NCBI GenBank assembly: GCA_049281195.1
Contig: JBAPRR010000332.1
Coordinates: 1 to 12,039 of the forward strand
DNA from: JBAPRR01 sp049281195
GTDB taxonomy: Bacteria; Actinomycetota; Acidimicrobiia; Acidimicrobiales; CAVXTF01
Direction: 5' to 3'
Length of the DNA: 12,039 bases
The position numbers and the translations under genes are program-made. Positions 1 to 6,370 of the stretch are shown here, one piece after another. The notes beneath the pieces are model-generated. The model was given only the letters and a program-made list of their open reading frames with translations. It searched no databases and was not told the DNA's origin. Numbering within the stretch: position 1 is the stretch's first letter; every line of letters starts with the position of its first letter.

Positions 1-1158
1 GCAGGCGTGACCGGGCCGAATGCAATCTCGCTCGAGAGAATCAAGGAGGTCGCCCAGCAGATCGCGACTCAGACCCACCTCGACGTCGACATCGTCGCCG
101 GATCGTCTCCTTCCCCGACGCGGATCGAGCTACCCGCCGGTAAGTTCGGGCAACCGGTTCTCGACCTCTCAGAAAACTGGGTGAAGAAAGGCGTGGCGGT
201 CGCGATCCTCGACGCAGTGGACCGCGACAGCGTGGTGCTGTTTGTTCTGATCCTCCTCGTCTGCATCCTTTTCGTATCCAACTCTGCGTCCGCCGCTGTG
301 CGAGCAAGGCGCCAGGAGCTCGGTCTGTTATCGGCGCTTGGCTGGAAACGTTCGAAACTGTTCACAACGGTCCTTGGTGAGCTGGCAGGGATCGGCCTGG
401 TCGCAGGCGTGATGGGCGCAGCGGTGGCGATCCCCTTGTCACAGGGTCTCGGGCTCCACGCCTCCGCTGCACGCGCGGCACTCGCCATACCGATATCTAT
501 TGTCGTCTCCGTTGTCGCGGGGATAATCCCTGCCCTGATCGCCGCCTACTCCGATCCGATCGTTTCGGTGAGACCATCCGTGACATCAGTACGCAGGAGG
601 CATCACCCACGAGGCATCACGGGAATGGCGGCAGTAAACGTGATGCGCACCCCCGCAAGAGCGCTCATCGCCTCCACCAGCCTGGCGATAGGTGTCGCCT
701 CCCTAACCGTCATCAGCGCGGTCACGTTCGCCTTTCACGGTGTCGTCGTCGGAACACTCCTTGGTGACGCAGTCGCGGTTCAGATCCGGGGCGTCGACTA
801 TGTGGCCGTCGCCGCAACGATCGTGCTCGGCGTGCTGGCGGTTGCAGATGTCATCGTCTTGAACATCAGGGAGCGTGCGTCCGAGCTCGCAGCGATTCGC
901 GCTTTGGGCTGGCGGGAAAAGACTCTGGAGCGACTCGTGATCACAGAAGCCGGGATAATCGGGCTGCTCGGATCGCTGTGCGGCGCCGCGGTGGGCCTTT
1001 TCCTCGCCTCGAAGTTCGCAGGCCAACTGCCGGATCGTCTCTACGCCATAGCGCTCGCAGAGATCATTGCCGGGGTCCTGGTCACGGTCGGCGCAGCTTT
1101 GATCCCGGCGACCTTGCTTCGCCGCATTCCCGCGGCCCGACTACTTGCTGAGGAGTGA
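1..1158 (+). CDS. FtsX-like ABC transporter permease, 5'-truncated by window edge
   Basis: This is the membrane subunit of a MacB/LolCDE-type ABC exporter. Such pumps use a cytoplasmic ATPase to drive extrusion or extraction of substrates at the membrane; the substrate here is unknown. The frame is open from base 1, so the N-terminus lies outside the window. About 385 residues are visible. Two FtsX-type cores can be seen, each with the typical cytoplasmic loop after a membrane helix: AAVRARRQELGLLSALGWKR in the first and NIRERASELAAIRALGWREK in the second. Each is followed by further hydrophobic helices, and about 100 extracytoplasmic-type residues precede the first core. The paired cores mark the large two-domain permease type. 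The stop codon overlaps the GTG at 1155 and lies just before the ATPase start, so the two genes are almost certainly one operon. Family assignment is firm; substrate is not. Confidence 0.9.
   Translation, partial: AGVTGPNAISLERIKEVAQQIATQTHLDVDIVAGSSPSPTRIELPAGKFGQPVLDLSENWVKKGVAVAILDAVDRDSVVLFVLILLVCILFVSNSASAAVRARRQELGLLSALGWKRSKLFTTVLGELAGIGLVAGVMGAAVAIPLSQGLGLHASAARAALAIPISIVVSVVAGIIPALIAAYSDPIVSVRPSVTSVRRRHHPRGITGMAAVNVMRTPARALIASTSLAIGVASLTVISAVTFAFHGVVVGTLLGDAVAVQIRGVDYVAVAATIVLGVLAVADVIVLNIRERASELAAIRALGWREKTLERLVITEAGIIGLLGSLCGAAVGLFLASKFAGQLPDRLYAIALAEIIAGVLVTVGAALIPATLLRRIPAARLLAEE
1151..1155 (+). promoter_or_regulatory. Ribosome binding site for the ABC ATPase
   Basis: AGGAG lies inside the last codons of the permease, eight bases before the ATG at 1164. 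It favours that ATG over the in-frame GTG at 1155, which overlaps the permease stop. Confidence 0.6.
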
Positions 1159-1163
1159 ACGAG

Positions 1164-1916
1164 ATGCGTGAGATCTCGAGCAGGAACATCGAGTTACGCG
1201 GCTTGACCAAGGCGTACGGCGCCGGCAAGAGCGAGTCGGTGATTGCGGCGGATCACGTGAACCTCGAAATCAGAGCGGGTTCTTTCGTAGCGCTTAGTGG
1301 CGCGTCGGGATCTGGCAAGTCGACGCTGCTCCACCTGATCGGAGCAATCGACCAACCCGACTCCGGGACGATTCTCAACAACGGAGTGGATGTCACAGCG
1401 CTTCGTGGACCCAGACTGGCGGCCTATCGGCGAACGGTCGGTTTCGTCTTCCAGCGATACAACCTGCTGCCTGCACTAACGGCCTTGGACAACGTCATCG
1501 CCCCTGTACTGCCCTACCGCACCGCGTTCAACAAAAGAGAGCGCGGAAGGGAATTGCTCGCCGCAGTCGGACTGACGGGGCGGGAACATTCGATACCGTC
1601 TCGCATGTCGGGCGGGGAGCAGCAGCGAGTGGCGATCGCAAGAGCTCTCGTCAACAACCCATCGGTCCTGCTGGCGGATGAACCAACCGGCAACCTCGAT
1701 TCCACGAACGCCATGGAGATCCTTCAACTCCTGGCGGATGTGCGCCGCAATCAGGATATGACGATGATTCTCGCCACTCACGACCCCCAGGTCGCCGCCC
1801 AGTGCGAACGTTTGATCCGCCTGAGGGACGGGGCCGTCGTCGACGACATAACCCTGATGGAGAGCGATCCCGCCGAGGACATCCTCCGCCGAGTCGGCCG
1901 ACTTGGACAGCAGTGA
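1164..1916 (+). CDS. ABC transporter ATP-binding protein (LolD/MacB type)
   Basis: This is the cytoplasmic nucleotide-binding subunit that powers the FtsX-type permease immediately upstream. From the ATG at 1164 it is 250 residues, the normal size for LolD/MacB-type ATPases. All catalytic motifs are present: Walker A GASGSGKST at 46-54, Q-loop glutamine at about 97 in VFQRYNLLP, signature SGGEQ at 149-153, Walker B VLLADEP at 168-174 with the adjoining TGNLDS typical of this subfamily, and the H-loop histidine in ATHD near 206. An in-frame GTG at 1155 would add three residues and overlaps the permease stop; the ATG has the better-placed AGGAG. Translation is evidently coupled to the permease. 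The C-terminal tail of about 25 residues after the last motif is acidic then basic and has no recognised function. Confidence 0.95.
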   Translation: MREISSRNIELRGLTKAYGAGKSESVIAADHVNLEIRAGSFVALSGASGSGKSTLLHLIGAIDQPDSGTILNNGVDVTALRGPRLAAYRRTVGFVFQRYNLLPALTALDNVIAPVLPYRTAFNKRERGRELLAAVGLTGREHSIPSRMSGGEQQRVAIARALVNNPSVLLADEPTGNLDSTNAMEILQLLADVRRNQDMTMILATHDPQVAAQCERLIRLRDGAVVDDITLMESDPAEDILRRVGRLGQQ

Positions 1917-1927
1917 TCTGAATCCAG

Positions 1928-2098
1928 TCAGTCCGATGCGATCGCAGCAAGCACATCAAGCTTCGCCGCTCGACGCGCAGGCCAGCTTACGGCGAAGAGT
2001 CCGAGGACACCCGCGAGGATCGGGAAGATCACGAGGCTGGGTATCGGCACGGAGGTGCGGACCGGTTGCTGGCGACTTACCGCCCCGGAAGAGGTCGC
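1928..2098 (-). pseudogene. C-terminal remnant of an FtsX/MacB-family permease
   Basis: Read on the minus strand, this gap between two plus-strand genes encodes 56 codons ending in TGA. The segment ends with a hydrophobic helix (LVIFPILAGVLGLFAVS) followed by WPARRAAKLDVLAAIASD. That helix plus PARRAA-LDVL-AI ending is the standard C-terminus of FtsX/MacB permeases. A TAG in the same frame at 2099-2101 cuts it off upstream, and the next plus-strand gene starts at 2114, so the rest of the permease is missing. It does not match the C-terminus of the intact permease at 1-1158 (which ends in PAARLLAEE), so it is not a simple recent copy of it. The most likely reading is a relic of another ABC exporter gene, reduced by deletion. 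No start or ribosome binding site is visible, so expression is unlikely. Confidence 0.72.
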
Positions 2099-2113
2099 CT
2101 ACCCTTTTCTGCG

Positions 2114-3145
2114 ATGACCGTCAGGCTCGGAAGCCTCGAGTTCGAAAATCCCGTTCTAGCCGCGCCCATGGCGGGAGGCCCGATGACGGCGGCCATGGTG
2201 GTCGCCGCTTCGAGGGCTGGTGGGATGGGGTTTCTTGCCGGTGGCTACAAGACACCCGAGCAGCTCACCGCGCAGATCAGCGATGTACGCGCCGCTACGG
2301 GCACATTCGGGGTGAACCTGTTCGCTCCTAATCCGGTCCCCGTCGATCCACAGGCTTTCCGCGAGTACGCAACGGCAATTCAAACCGAAGCTGATCACTA
2401 CGGCCTGGACCTCGGTGGCACCTCCCCGGTGGAGGACGACGACCATTGGCAGGACAAAATTGAGCTGCTCGTTGGTGATCCGGTCCCCGTCGTGAGCTTC
2501 ACATTCGGTTTACCAGATCAGGCGATAGTCCACGCTCTTCAGAAGGCCGGAACCTTGGTCATCCAGACGGTCACGAACGCGGAGGAAGCGCGATTTGCTT
2601 CTGAGGCGGGGGTTGACGCGTTGGCGGTACAGGGTTGGGCTGCTGGCGGGCATTCGGGAACATTCACGCCCGAGCAATTGCCTGAGGAGGTCACGCTGGT
2701 GGAGCTGGTCGAGGGCATTCGACAAACGGTTTCTCTCCCTCTCATCGCGGCGGGCGGGCTCACGACTTCCGAAGACATTGCTGGCGTTCTACGGGTCGGA
2801 GCAACTGCCGTTTCAGTCGGAACGGTCCTTCTGCGAACATTCGAAAGCGGTGCTTCTTCTCCTTACAAAGAAGCGCTTGCCGAGCGTCGGCAATCAGAGA
2901 CTCTTCTGACTCGTTCGTTCAGCGGGAGACCTGCACGTGCACTGCCCAACCTCTTCACCGATCGCTACGACCGCATGGCGCCATCGGGGTATCCCGCAAT
3001 CAATCACCTGACCAGTCCACTCAGAAAGGCTGCGGCTGAAGCCGGTGATGCTGAGCGCATCAATCTTTGGGCCGGCACCGGATATGCAAACGCAACTGAG
3101 GAGTCCGCGACCCAAACTCTCTCCCGTCTCGCACGAGGCCTGTAG
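2114..3145 (+). CDS. Nitronate monooxygenase / 2-nitropropane dioxygenase family FMN protein
   Basis: This predicted cytoplasmic TIM-barrel flavoprotein would oxidise alkyl nitronates (such as propionate 3-nitronate) with oxygen, using FMN. From the ATG at 2114 it is 343 residues, normal for the family. Visible family features are N-terminal NPVLAAPMAGG (12-22), GGMGFLAGG (36-44), AVQGWAAGGHSG (171-182) with His180 at the position of the catalytic histidine, and LIAAGGLTTSEDIAGVLRVG (210-229) for FMN phosphate binding. The frame extends to a TTG at 2066, but homologues begin near MTVRLGSLEFENP and the upstream stretch overlaps the permease remnant, so 2114 is preferred. Its Shine-Dalgarno is poor (GGAAGAGG about 19 bases upstream). 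It converges with the HTH gene, with 21 bp between the stops. Related barrels include enoyl-ACP reductase FabK and IMP dehydrogenase; the histidine motif favours nitronate monooxygenase. Confidence 0.88.
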   Translation: MTVRLGSLEFENPVLAAPMAGGPMTAAMVVAASRAGGMGFLAGGYKTPEQLTAQISDVRAATGTFGVNLFAPNPVPVDPQAFREYATAIQTEADHYGLDLGGTSPVEDDDHWQDKIELLVGDPVPVVSFTFGLPDQAIVHALQKAGTLVIQTVTNAEEARFASEAGVDALAVQGWAAGGHSGTFTPEQLPEEVTLVELVEGIRQTVSLPLIAAGGLTTSEDIAGVLRVGATAVSVGTVLLRTFESGASSPYKEALAERRQSETLLTRSFSGRPARALPNLFTDRYDRMAPSGYPAINHLTSPLRKAAAEAGDAERINLWAGTGYANATEESATQTLSRLARGL

Positions 3146-3166
3146 GAGGAGCCCGAAGATACTGAG

Positions 3167-3577
3167 CTACAGGCCCAGGTTGCGCTCGATCGTCTCCAAC
3201 CTTCTCCGGAGCTCGTCGACTTCGGCCTGGAGTGATTGAGCTTGCTCGAGCTGGCGCCTGTTTCGCGGCGAGCTCAGCGCTATTTCCATGATCGCGTCCA
3301 ACGGAACAATGCGCTGCGGTCCATGACGACCGGCGACCATCTTCGAAGGGATTCGTCCGCTGCGATACCAGGACCGAAGCGTCGAACGAGAGACCCCCGT
3401 CGCCCCCACCGCCTCCTCCAGGGTGACCCAGCCCTCCTCGACTGGTTGATTGGACAGCTCGACCAGGAGCCGATCCCAGTCGACTTCCGCATTGGCATCA
3501 GGCTGGCTCACCGTTCCATCACCACCGTCTTCGTTTGGCACCATCACCAACCCTGTCAATTGATAGGGGATTGACAT
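3167..3577 (-). CDS. MerR-like helix-turn-helix DNA-binding protein with C-terminal coiled coil
   Basis: This is a small predicted transcription factor of 136 residues. After a variable acidic N-terminus (1-48) comes a MerR/excisionase-type winged HTH at about 50-100: WVTLEEAVGATGVSRSTLRS followed by WYRSGRIPSK and the wing region RHGPQRIVPLDAI. Residues 105-133 are charged heptads (RNRRQLEQAQSLQAEVDELR and beyond), predicted to form a dimerising coiled coil as in MerR proteins. No effector domain follows. The ATG at 3577 is preceded by AGGA four bases away; the frame runs open to 3814, but that extension lies antisense to the Clp-N gene and has no family features. A later ATG encodes MVPNEDGG. 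The gene is divergent from the Clp-N gene, with starts 19 bp apart and an inverted repeat ending in its own start codon, so autoregulation and control of the neighbour are likely but inferred. Confidence 0.82.
   Translation of the reverse strand: MSIPYQLTGLVMVPNEDGGDGTVSQPDANAEVDWDRLLVELSNQPVEEGWVTLEEAVGATGVSRSTLRSWYRSGRIPSKMVAGRHGPQRIVPLDAIMEIALSSPRNRRQLEQAQSLQAEVDELRRRLETIERNLGL
3554..3576. promoter_or_regulatory. Perfect inverted repeat TGTCAAT-N9-ATTGACA, candidate operator
   Basis: Seven-base arms at 3554-3560 and 3570-3576 are perfectly complementary around a nine-base spacer, and outer CC/GG pairs extend them after one mismatch. The repeat overlaps the putative -35 and spacer of the Clp-N promoter and abuts and partly covers the start codon of the divergent HTH gene. 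It differs from the HspR HAIR element (CTTGAGT-N7-ACTCAAG). The HTH protein is the obvious candidate ligand, by position only. Confidence 0.6.
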
Positions 3578-3589
3578 GGTTCCTACTAT
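3560..3589 (+). promoter_or_regulatory. Putative housekeeping promoter of the Clp-N gene
   Basis: TTGATA at 3560-3565, an 18-base spacer, then TACTAT at 3584-3589. A start site six to seven bases after the -10 falls on the A of the ATG at 3596, and no Shine-Dalgarno precedes that ATG, so the mRNA is probably leaderless. Confidence 0.5.
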
Positions 3590-3590
3590 A
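3585..3590 (-). promoter_or_regulatory. Putative overlapping -10 element of the HTH gene
   Basis: On the minus strand this reads TATAGT, sharing five bases with the plus-strand -10 TACTAT. It lies seven bases before the HTH start codon. The upstream -35 region is poor. Confidence 0.35.
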
Positions 3591-3595
3591 AAAGC

Positions 3596-4408
3596 ATGTT
3601 CGAAAGATTTACGCCACGCGCTCGCCGGGTGATCGTTTCTGCACAAGATGCAGCTAGAGGGATGGGCCACCGCCTGATAAGGCCCGAACATCTCGTCGTC
3701 GCCCTGCGCGAGGAAGACGGGATGGCAGCCCTTGCGATGGAGCAGTGCGGAGTGGACGCTTCCGCTTTGCGCACGAAGGTCGCCGACAAGTTCGAGGTGA
3801 CGCCGAGCGCGCACAAGTTACAGAAGATCCCATTTAGTCCCGAAGCGAAAAAGAGCCTCGAACTATCGCTTCGTTCGGCACTGGAATTGCGGCATAACTA
3901 CATCGGAACCGAGCATCTCTTCCTCGGAGTGCACCGCGGATTCGAGCACCGAGGAGAGAGCCTTGACGAACTTGTCGGGGTAGACACTGAAGAAATTCAA
4001 AACAAGCTGAGGGAGCTGATGGGAAGTGCCACATCAGAGCGTGGTCTCAGCTCCTCTGCAGTCCAATCAGCGACTGACCTTGCGCGACATAAGGCGAAGA
4101 AAAGTCCGATGACAACCGGGCATCTGCTCCTTGCCATGATCGAGGACGAGGACAGTCAAGCTGCGATTGCACTCTCTTCGCTGGGCGTTTCAAGTGACGT
4201 GCTGCAGTCGGCAGTGGACAGGGTCCCACTTGCCGGGACGAGCGATGCCAGCCTTAAGCCGACGAACGTGGTCATCCGGGTGGGCGAGACTACGACGATC
4301 ATCAGCGACTCCGATGTCGCCGCGGCTCTGGGCGACCTGTCCAAGGAGCAGCTTCTGGATGCGATCAGGCGGTCAGTCGTGTTCGCTCGCGGCGAGGACA
4401 CAACCTGA
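3596..4408 (+). CDS. Stand-alone Clp N-terminal repeat protein (no AAA+ domains)
   Basis: This 270-residue protein resembles the substrate- and adaptor-binding N-domain of ClpA/ClpB/ClpC. Repeat 1 spans about 1-66 (MFERFTPRARRVIVSAQDAA, then GMGHRLIRPEHLVVALRE), repeat 2 about 80-142 (SPEAKKSLELSLRSALELR, then NYIGTEHLFLGV), and a third repeat about 150-212 (LSSSAVQSATDLARHKAKKS, then MTTGHLLLAMIED). No Walker A or B motif follows, so it cannot unfold proteins itself. A plausible role is to bind ClpC or its substrates as adaptor, decoy or inhibitor. The tail (218-270) has a hydrophobic strand-like VVIRVGETTTII and a helix ending in LLDAIRRSVVFARG; I do not recognise it. The ATG at 3596 has no Shine-Dalgarno. 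It converges with the ECF sigma gene across 34 bp and is divergent from the HTH gene. Confidence 0.85.
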   Translation: MFERFTPRARRVIVSAQDAARGMGHRLIRPEHLVVALREEDGMAALAMEQCGVDASALRTKVADKFEVTPSAHKLQKIPFSPEAKKSLELSLRSALELRHNYIGTEHLFLGVHRGFEHRGESLDELVGVDTEEIQNKLRELMGSATSERGLSSSAVQSATDLARHKAKKSPMTTGHLLLAMIEDEDSQAAIALSSLGVSSDVLQSAVDRVPLAGTSDASLKPTNVVIRVGETTTIISDSDVAAALGDLSKEQLLDAIRRSVVFARGEDTT

Positions 4409-4442
4409 TCGCGTGTCACCCAGCTGTATCGGGCTGATAGCG

Positions 4443-5345
4443 CTACGGGTCGACCACAGCAGAAGCAATCCGCCCGACACGCTCGGGATCGGCGACTGTA
4501 TCGATCTCGATGATCTTGCCGTTGGCGACGATGAAACCCATGACCGACACCGCTTTGCCATGCGCCGTCACCACCATCCCGGCCGACCCGTTCACGGACG
4601 CGGGCACCAGTTCCGTCGCCGGCCCGGACAGCCACGCCTTCAAGCCGACACGTGCCTGCTGCAATACCGCATCGATTCCTTGGAGAACCGCAGAGCCCAC
4701 TTGACCGTGGACACCTGAATCGATTCGAACCACGATCTCCGGGTCGAGCAAATTCACCAACGCGTCGAAATCGCCCATTCGCGCCGCAGCGAAAAAGGCA
4801 TTCACAACCTGGCGCTGGCGCTCCCCATCGCGGTCGACGGCGCCCGGCTCAGCACCCTTTACCCGCCTCCTTGCCCGGCTTGCGAGCTGTCGGGCAGCCG
4901 TGGGCGTTCTTCCGACCATTGGCCCGATCTCTTCGAACGGCAGAGCGAACATGTCGTGCAGGACGAACGCCAGCCGTTCCGCCGGGCCGAGGGTGTCCAA
5001 GACGACGAGGAGTGCGAGACCGACAGAGTCGGCCAGAAGCGCTTCTTCCTCGGGATCGATATCCCCAGGTCGGTTGACGATCGGATCCGGCACGTGAGAG
5101 TCGAGGGCATCCTCACGCCTGACGTTTCGCGAGCGCAACATGTTCAAACAGACACGCGCGACGATCGTCGTCAGCCACCCGCCCACGTTCTCGACTCCGT
5201 CCGCACCAGAGCGGCTTACCCGCAACCAGGCGTCTTGAAGAGCGTCGTCAGCCTCGGTGAGGGAACCGAGCATCCGATAGGCAACGGAAGTCAGATAACC
5301 GCGGTGCTCCTCGAACCGATCGGACAGCCATTCAGTCTCCTGCAT
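4443..5345 (-). CDS. SigJ-like ECF sigma factor with C-terminal SnoaL-like domain
   Basis: This predicted group 4 sigma factor directs RNA polymerase to specific promoters. Of its 300 residues, about 11-75 form region 2 (HRGYLTSVAYRMLGSLTEAD, DALQDAWLRV, GGWLTTIVARVCLNMLRSR) and 110-163 region 4 (LGPAERLAFVLHDMFALPFE, RTPTAARQLASRARRRV). Residues 175-295 are a SnoaL/NTF2-like domain (VVNAFFAAARMGDFDALVNL through VNGSAGMVV to ADPERV). The layout is that of the ECF41/SigJ class, where the extra domain modulates polymerase binding in place of an anti-sigma factor, and none is encoded here. The DGGGK linker motif of ECF41 is replaced by DSGVH at about 209-213. ECF41 genes usually neighbour a carboxymuconolactone-decarboxylase or oxidoreductase gene; none is in this window. 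The ATG is preceded by AAGGA nine bases away, and a SigJ-type promoter lies further upstream, implying autoregulation. Confidence 0.92.
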   Translation of the reverse strand: MQETEWLSDRFEEHRGYLTSVAYRMLGSLTEADDALQDAWLRVSRSGADGVENVGGWLTTIVARVCLNMLRSRNVRREDALDSHVPDPIVNRPGDIDPEEEALLADSVGLALLVVLDTLGPAERLAFVLHDMFALPFEEIGPMVGRTPTAARQLASRARRRVKGAEPGAVDRDGERQRQVVNAFFAAARMGDFDALVNLLDPEIVVRIDSGVHGQVGSAVLQGIDAVLQQARVGLKAWLSGPATELVPASVNGSAGMVVTAHGKAVSVMGFIVANGKIIEIDTVADPERVGRIASAVVDP

Positions 5346-5381
5346 GAGTCACATCCTTCGGGGTGGCAGGCGTCAGAAGGA

Positions 5382-5409
5382 ATGACCCGCAATCCACCAG
5401 GTTTGTGAC
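5382..5409 (-). promoter_or_regulatory. Putative autoregulatory ECF (SigJ-type) promoter
   Basis: On the minus strand, GTCACA (5404-5409), a 16-base spacer and GGTCAT (5382-5387) lie upstream of the ECF gene. As I recall it, the Mycobacterium SigJ consensus is GTCACA-N16-CGTCCT, and ECF41 promoters have TGTCACA at -35. Here the -35, with its preceding T, is perfect and the -10 matches four of six. Expected transcription start is near 5375, giving a leader of about 30 bases with an AAGGA. Confidence 0.65.
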
Positions 5410-5427
5410 AGGCAGAGGACAGAAGCG

Positions 5428-5847
5428 CTATTTCTGACGCACCACCACGACCGGACACACGGATCTGCTCACGCAGTGCAAGCTGACCGAGCCGAGGAGC
5501 AGATCGTGTACGGCGGAATGCCCATGAAGGCCCACCACGAGGAGATCGGCATGTTCGGATTCCTTCACCAAGACGATGGAAGCGTGGCCTTCTTTGACCA
5601 ACGGTTCGACATCTGCGGCTACGCCGGCACGGGAGATCGCATCTTTCAACTCGCCGGCGACCTGACTTGTGACCGTCTGGTCGACCTGTTGGGGAGCCGT
5701 CTGCATCGCCCAGGGATAATGCCAAGCCCTGAGTGCGACGACCTTTGCACCCGTTTCAGATGCATATCCCGCCGCCCACCTAAGCGCCTCTACGGATGCG
5801 TCCGAGCCGTCAATCCCCACGACCACACGCTTTGCCTGGTCAGCCAT
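5428..5847 (-). CDS. Universal stress protein (UspA family), single domain
   Basis: This is a 139-residue cytoplasmic Usp protein. The N-terminal strand KRVVVGIDGSDASVEALRWA (6-25) carries the conserved aspartate. The ATP-binding signature G-2x-G-9x-GS is intact near the C-terminus as GLHG, nine residues, then GS (106-120), followed by the family-typical CPVVVV strand. Intact signature residues suggest nucleotide binding rather than the non-binding UspA type. The ATG at 5847 has a strong GGAAGG six bases upstream; the frame stays open much further, but the extension has no family features and runs antisense. It lies between the VOC gene (52 bp upstream) and the ECF gene (82 bp downstream) on the same strand and may be co-transcribed from the VOC side. 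Usp proteins are usually linked to dormancy, hypoxia or nutrient stress; the role here is not evident. Confidence 0.93.
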   Translation of the reverse strand: MADQAKRVVVGIDGSDASVEALRWAAGYASETGAKVVALRAWHYPWAMQTAPQQVDQTVTSQVAGELKDAISRAGVAADVEPLVKEGHASIVLVKESEHADLLVVGLHGHSAVHDLLLGSVSLHCVSRSVCPVVVVRQK

Positions 5848-5899
5848 TTCGACCTTCCTTGGACCATGAAGTTGGTGTGACGATAGCCAAATCCTTTGA

Positions 5900-6340
5900 T
5901 CAAGGCTCCCACGGTTCGATCGCCTCGCACCCGAACTCTTCAGGAGCAACGTCGCGCAAGGTCTGGCAGAACTGCCAGCGGTGGCCGGCCAGGTCTTCGA
6001 CCGTAAAGTCACGCTCGCCGTACTCGCGGTCGGTCGGTTCCTCGACAACCCTCGCGCCACTGACCGCGACCCGCCCGAACTGGGAGTCGACATCCTCGAC
6101 CCGCACCCGGATCTGATGGCAACCCACGCCTACGACTGGAGGATGCCGGTCGCCGGCAAAATCCGCGACGATCACCGCGCCGTCAGGGCCGATGCTCATC
6201 TGAGCCCGATGGCTCTCGCCGATCCGAACCCGCTCAACGAATCCGAAGACTTCGCTCAACCATGCGACAGCGTCGCGGACATCCGGATAGACGAGCACTG
6301 GGACGACCGTCGGTGGCGGGGTCGATCGATTGAATCTCAC
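5900..6340 (-). CDS. VOC (glyoxalase/bleomycin-resistance) family protein
   Basis: This 146-residue protein has the paired beta-alpha-beta-beta-beta layout of the vicinal oxygen chelate fold. The first module begins VVPVLVYPDVRDAVAWLSEV (12-31), with FGFVERVRIG after it. The second carries HQIRVRVEDVDSQFGR, the loop DREYGERDFTVEDLAGHRWQ (104-123) and the ending F. The YGER-F-VEDLAGHRW pattern is typical of PhnB-like VOC proteins of unknown substrate. The GTG at 6340 is the family-typical start and has GAGG six bases before it. It lies 30 bp downstream of the methyltransferase gene and 52 bp upstream of the stress-protein gene on the same strand, so it may be part of that transcript. Substrate cannot be told; a true glyoxalase I, dioxygenase or resistance role is not supported specifically. 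Confidence 0.88.
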   Translation of the reverse strand: MRFNRSTPPPTVVPVLVYPDVRDAVAWLSEVFGFVERVRIGESHRAQMSIGPDGAVIVADFAGDRHPPVVGVGCHQIRVRVEDVDSQFGRVAVSGARVVEEPTDREYGERDFTVEDLAGHRWQFCQTLRDVAPEEFGCEAIEPWEP

Positions 6341-6370
6341 AAGGCGCCTCAGGTTCCCGACAGTGATCTT

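Noticed and set aside
3571..3576. Perfect TTGACA as a -35 for the Clp-N gene.
   Set aside because: Only seven to ten bases separate it from any -10, far too few. It is better explained as the right arm of the inverted repeat; TTGATA at 3560 has workable spacing.
3578..3814. The HTH reading frame stays open upstream to 3814, giving a 215-residue protein.
   Set aside because: The extra part lies entirely antisense to the Clp-N gene, has no domain pattern, and the ATG at 3577 fits the HTH layout and promoter position.
4652..5408. Long plus-strand frames opposite the ECF sigma gene.
   Set aside because: They are arginine/proline-rich high-GC shadows with no domain pattern; the minus-strand sigma factor explains the region fully.
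5854..5881. GTCACA upstream of the universal stress protein gene as an ECF target promoter.
   Set aside because: Sixteen bases on, the sequence is AGGAAG, the ribosome binding site, not a CGTC-like -10; the start would also be too close to the ATG.
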